From the NCBI GenBank assembly GCA_013153105.1, contig JAADFC010000033.1:1-6990 (forward strand): a DNA stretch of 6,990 bases, in the 5' to 3' direction. The notes under the pieces were generated by a model. It was given only the letters and a program-made list of their open reading frames with translations. It ran no database searches and had not been told where the DNA came from. The translations under genes and the position numbers were made by a program. The DNA is from Thermoproteota archaeon. GTDB lineage: Archaea > Thermoproteota > Thermoprotei_A > Sulfolobales > Pyrodictiaceae. Numbering within the stretch: position 1 is the stretch's first letter; each line of letters begins with the position of its first letter. Positions 5,345 through 6,990 of this stretch are shown here, one piece after another.

Positions 5345-6988
5345 CTAGCCACCCAGCTGGGAGAGCTGGTCTAGTATCAGCCTATACTTCTCCCTGGCGG
5401 CTTCCCGCCAGGCGTTCATGTACTTGTCCTTGAGCGCCGCGTCGCCCTTCGCCATGGCCTCCCGGAGGAGCTTGCCGACCCGTATGGCGTCCTCCAGGGT
5501 GAACTTTACCTCCCTGCCGGTCACCGGGTCCTTATAGGTTACAGTCTCTCCCAGCATGTTCTTCAGCTTCTCGAATGTCTCCCTGTCTATCGTCTTGTCC
5601 ACATAGTATGCTTTCAGCAGCCTCGTCCAGGCATCCTGCAGGAGCTTATGCTCGTCCCTCAACGTAGCCACGAAGTAGAGCTGCATAGGAAACTCGGTCT
5701 CCAGCGCCAACGTGTCATTGAACCTTATAACCTTGGCGTGAAGGGCCTGCTGGAACTTCTCCCTCAACAGCTCCACCTGCGCCTTCATGTCGCCGCAGCT
5801 CGCCTGGGCGACCTTGCAGAGGACGTCGAGGGGCATATCGAAAACCTTGGGGTTCGCCGGCAGCCTGTTTATGTCCGGATTAAGCCAGATCGCCTGCCCT
5901 TCAGTGAGCAGCCAGGCGACGAAGGCCTCGGCGGCTTCAGGGTGCTTGGTCGAGACAGTCACCGCCACGGGGTCAGCGTTGACTATCGTCTCTCCCTGAG
6001 GGAGGATGTAGCGGCAGACACCGTTGGTTACCTTCTCCGCCGTGTAGCCGTAGAAGTCTATTGTTATACCGACCAGGACCTCGCCGTTTATCACCGCGTC
6101 GCGAACGTCCTCGCTGCCCTCCTTTATCTCGGCGTTGGCAGCCATTAGGGTGAGGACCTTCCAGCCCTCGTCCCAGCCGTAGGCCTGGAGGATTATCTCG
6201 TACATCCTCGTGTTGCTTGTACTCTGCAGCGGGTTGGCAATCGCCACCGGAGCCTTGCCGTACTCTAGGAGTATGAGGCCCAGGTCGTCACTGGCCAGGT
6301 CGCGCCAGTGCTTCAGCTTCTCTACCGGGAAGCCCAGCTGGGCTGCGACCTCGGTGTTGACTGTAAAGCCGAAGCTCGCTATCGCTGCACCGACCCAGTA
6401 TATCTTGCCATCCTTGACGCGCTTGGTGGGCATGCCGGCTATCTCGTCCGGCACCTGGGCGGCCGCCTCGAGGGCGTAACGGGTCTCCAGCGGCCGCAGG
6501 AGACCATCAAGGAACAGTTGGTCGAAGAGCGTGGGCCCGCCGCCCCAGGCCACGTCCACGGGGCTGCTCCTGATCACCTGGCTCCAGAAGCCTGGGGGTA
6601 GCGCCTTGAACACTATGTCGCTTACACAGAACCGCTTAGCATACTCGCTTTTGAGGAACGCGTCCTTGGCCATCTCCTGGATGTCCGAGGGGTGTCTGGT
6701 GAGCACGGTTAGTGTCACGGTCTCCTCACATCGGGCCGCCGGTGTCTCTGTAGCCTGCGTCTCCGTGGCCCCGGCCGGCTGGGCTGCTGTCTCAGTAGCG
6801 GTGCCACCCCCAGGCTGCTCCGTGGCTGTAGCAGTCTGCGCCGGGGTGGGTGCCGGTGTAGCCGCTGGGGAGGCTGTAGCCGTCTCCTGGGGTGCACCGC
6901 CTCTAGACGCTAGTAGGAAGACTGCAGCAGCTAGGACCACAACTATCACGGCCAGCGCGAGGGGGAGCTGGCGCGGCCCGCTCGCCAC
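5345..6988 (-). CDS. ABC importer substrate-binding protein, membrane-anchored
   Basis: Extracellular solute receptor of the importer, first visible gene of the operon. Residues 8-27 form an uninterrupted hydrophobic helix (LPLALAVIVVVLAAAVFLLA) with no lipobox Cys, so it probably anchors the protein or is a signal peptide. Residues 35-86 are a Thr/Ala/Pro/Glu/Gln-rich stalk. The binding domain starts near Cys87 and VTLTVLTRHPSD. It contains DVAWGGGPTLFDQL (145-158), the DVxWGG region typical of AfuA-type (COG1840-like) binding proteins, and a later NADPVAVTVSTKHPEAAEAF segment (337-356) typical of the second lobe. Cys391 and Cys398 (CX6C) could form a disulfide. N424-D-T is one possible N-glycosylation site. 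At 547 aa it is longer than the usual 330-360, because of the stalk and a helical C-terminal extension. The GTG start lies 2 nt from the window edge, so its ribosome binding site and an alternative upstream start cannot be judged. The substrate is unresolved. Confidence 0.9.
   Translation of the reverse strand: MASGPRQLPLALAVIVVVLAAAVFLLASRGGAPQETATASPAATPAPTPAQTATATEQPGGGTATETAAQPAGATETQATETPAARCEETVTLTVLTRHPSDIQEMAKDAFLKSEYAKRFCVSDIVFKALPPGFWSQVIRSSPVDVAWGGGPTLFDQLFLDGLLRPLETRYALEAAAQVPDEIAGMPTKRVKDGKIYWVGAAIASFGFTVNTEVAAQLGFPVEKLKHWRDLASDDLGLILLEYGKAPVAIANPLQSTSNTRMYEIILQAYGWDEGWKVLTLMAANAEIKEGSEDVRDAVINGEVLVGITIDFYGYTAEKVTNGVCRYILPQGETIVNADPVAVTVSTKHPEAAEAFVAWLLTEGQAIWLNPDINRLPANPKVFDMPLDVLCKVAQASCGDMKAQVELLREKFQQALHAKVIRFNDTLALETEFPMQLYFVATLRDEHKLLQDAWTRLLKAYYVDKTIDRETFEKLKNMLGETVTYKDPVTGREVKFTLEDAIRVGKLLREAMAKGDAALKDKYMNAWREAAREKYRLILDQLSQLGG
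5349..5354 (-). promoter_or_regulatory. Shine-Dalgarno GGGTGG inside the end of the binding-protein gene
   Basis: On the minus strand GGGTGG overlaps the last Leu-Gly-Gly codons of the binding protein and lies 7 nt before the permease GTG at 5341. With only AGA between TAG stop and GTG start, the two genes are very likely translationally coupled. Confidence 0.6.
6731..6886 (-). other. Low-complexity Thr/Ala/Pro stalk segment of the binding protein
   Basis: This stretch encodes residues 35-86 of the binding protein, built almost only from Thr, Ala, Pro, Glu, Gln and Gly (for example TATETAAQPAGATETQATET). Such stalks are common between the membrane anchor and the ligand-binding domain of crenarchaeal binding proteins, where the Thr/Ser residues are probably O-glycosylated. 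Repeated ACx/GCx codons make the DNA low in complexity and prone to length variation between strains. Confidence 0.75.
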
Positions 6989-6990
6989 TG

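Noticed and set aside
5345..5347. TAG as a pyrrolysine codon joining binding protein and permease
   Set aside because: An SD motif and GTG start follow at normal spacing, both products are complete without fusion, and nothing else in the window suggests a pyrrolysine system.
5648..6148. Plus-strand open frame of 166 codons antisense to the binding protein
   Set aside because: It is fully inside the well-supported binding-protein gene, lacks family motifs, and is best explained as codon-bias shadowing.
1..6990. CRISPR arrays, insertion sequences, attachment sites or defence genes
   Set aside because: No spaced direct repeats, transposase motifs, terminal inverted repeats with target duplications, or known defence domains were seen. 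The helicase has the XPD arrangement and no nuclease or effector partner beside it.

Overview
The window looks like a piece of a hyperthermophilic crenarchaeal chromosome, most likely Desulfurococcales or a relative (Aeropyrum/Pyrodictium/Hyperthermus-like). This is an inference from four observations: G+C-rich DNA with heavy use of AGG (Arg) and ATA (Ile); GAGGTGG/GGGTGG Shine-Dalgarno motifs about 7 nt before GTG starts; an archaeal XPD/Rad3-type iron-sulfur helicase; and an ABC substrate-binding protein with a membrane anchor and a Thr/Ala/Pro-rich stalk. No species can be named from the sequence alone.

Layout. On the plus strand, 26-1870 encodes a 614-residue XPD-family DNA helicase. It is followed by about 210 bp without a convincing gene (1871-2081). 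This gap holds a TATA-like box and a run of strong inverted repeats that would fold into consecutive RNA hairpins. Next on the plus strand is a 55-residue charged, helical protein (2082-2249) with a strong ribosome binding site. Only 11 bp further on, a convergent minus-strand operon ends. Read in its own direction, the operon is a substrate-binding protein (6988-5345), a fused two-domain permease (5341-3410) and an ATPase (3367-2261).

Function. The three minus-strand genes make a complete importer: an anchored extracellular receptor, a single polypeptide carrying both permease halves, and one ATPase that would act as a homodimer. The architecture matches the Fe3+/thiamine/2-aminoethylphosphonate/polyamine group (AfuA-AfuB-FbpC/PotA type), but the substrate cannot be read from the sequence. 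The genes are tightly spaced, and an SD motif precedes both internal starts. The helicase belongs to DNA repair or helicase metabolism and has no evident link to the importer.

Most unusual part. The best candidate for something undescribed is the hairpin-rich non-coding stretch at about 1897-2068 together with the small coiled-coil ORF behind it. It could be a structured leader, an independent small RNA, or just G+C-rich spacer. The rest is ordinary core-genome content. No CRISPR array, tRNA, rRNA, insertion sequence or attachment site was recognised.
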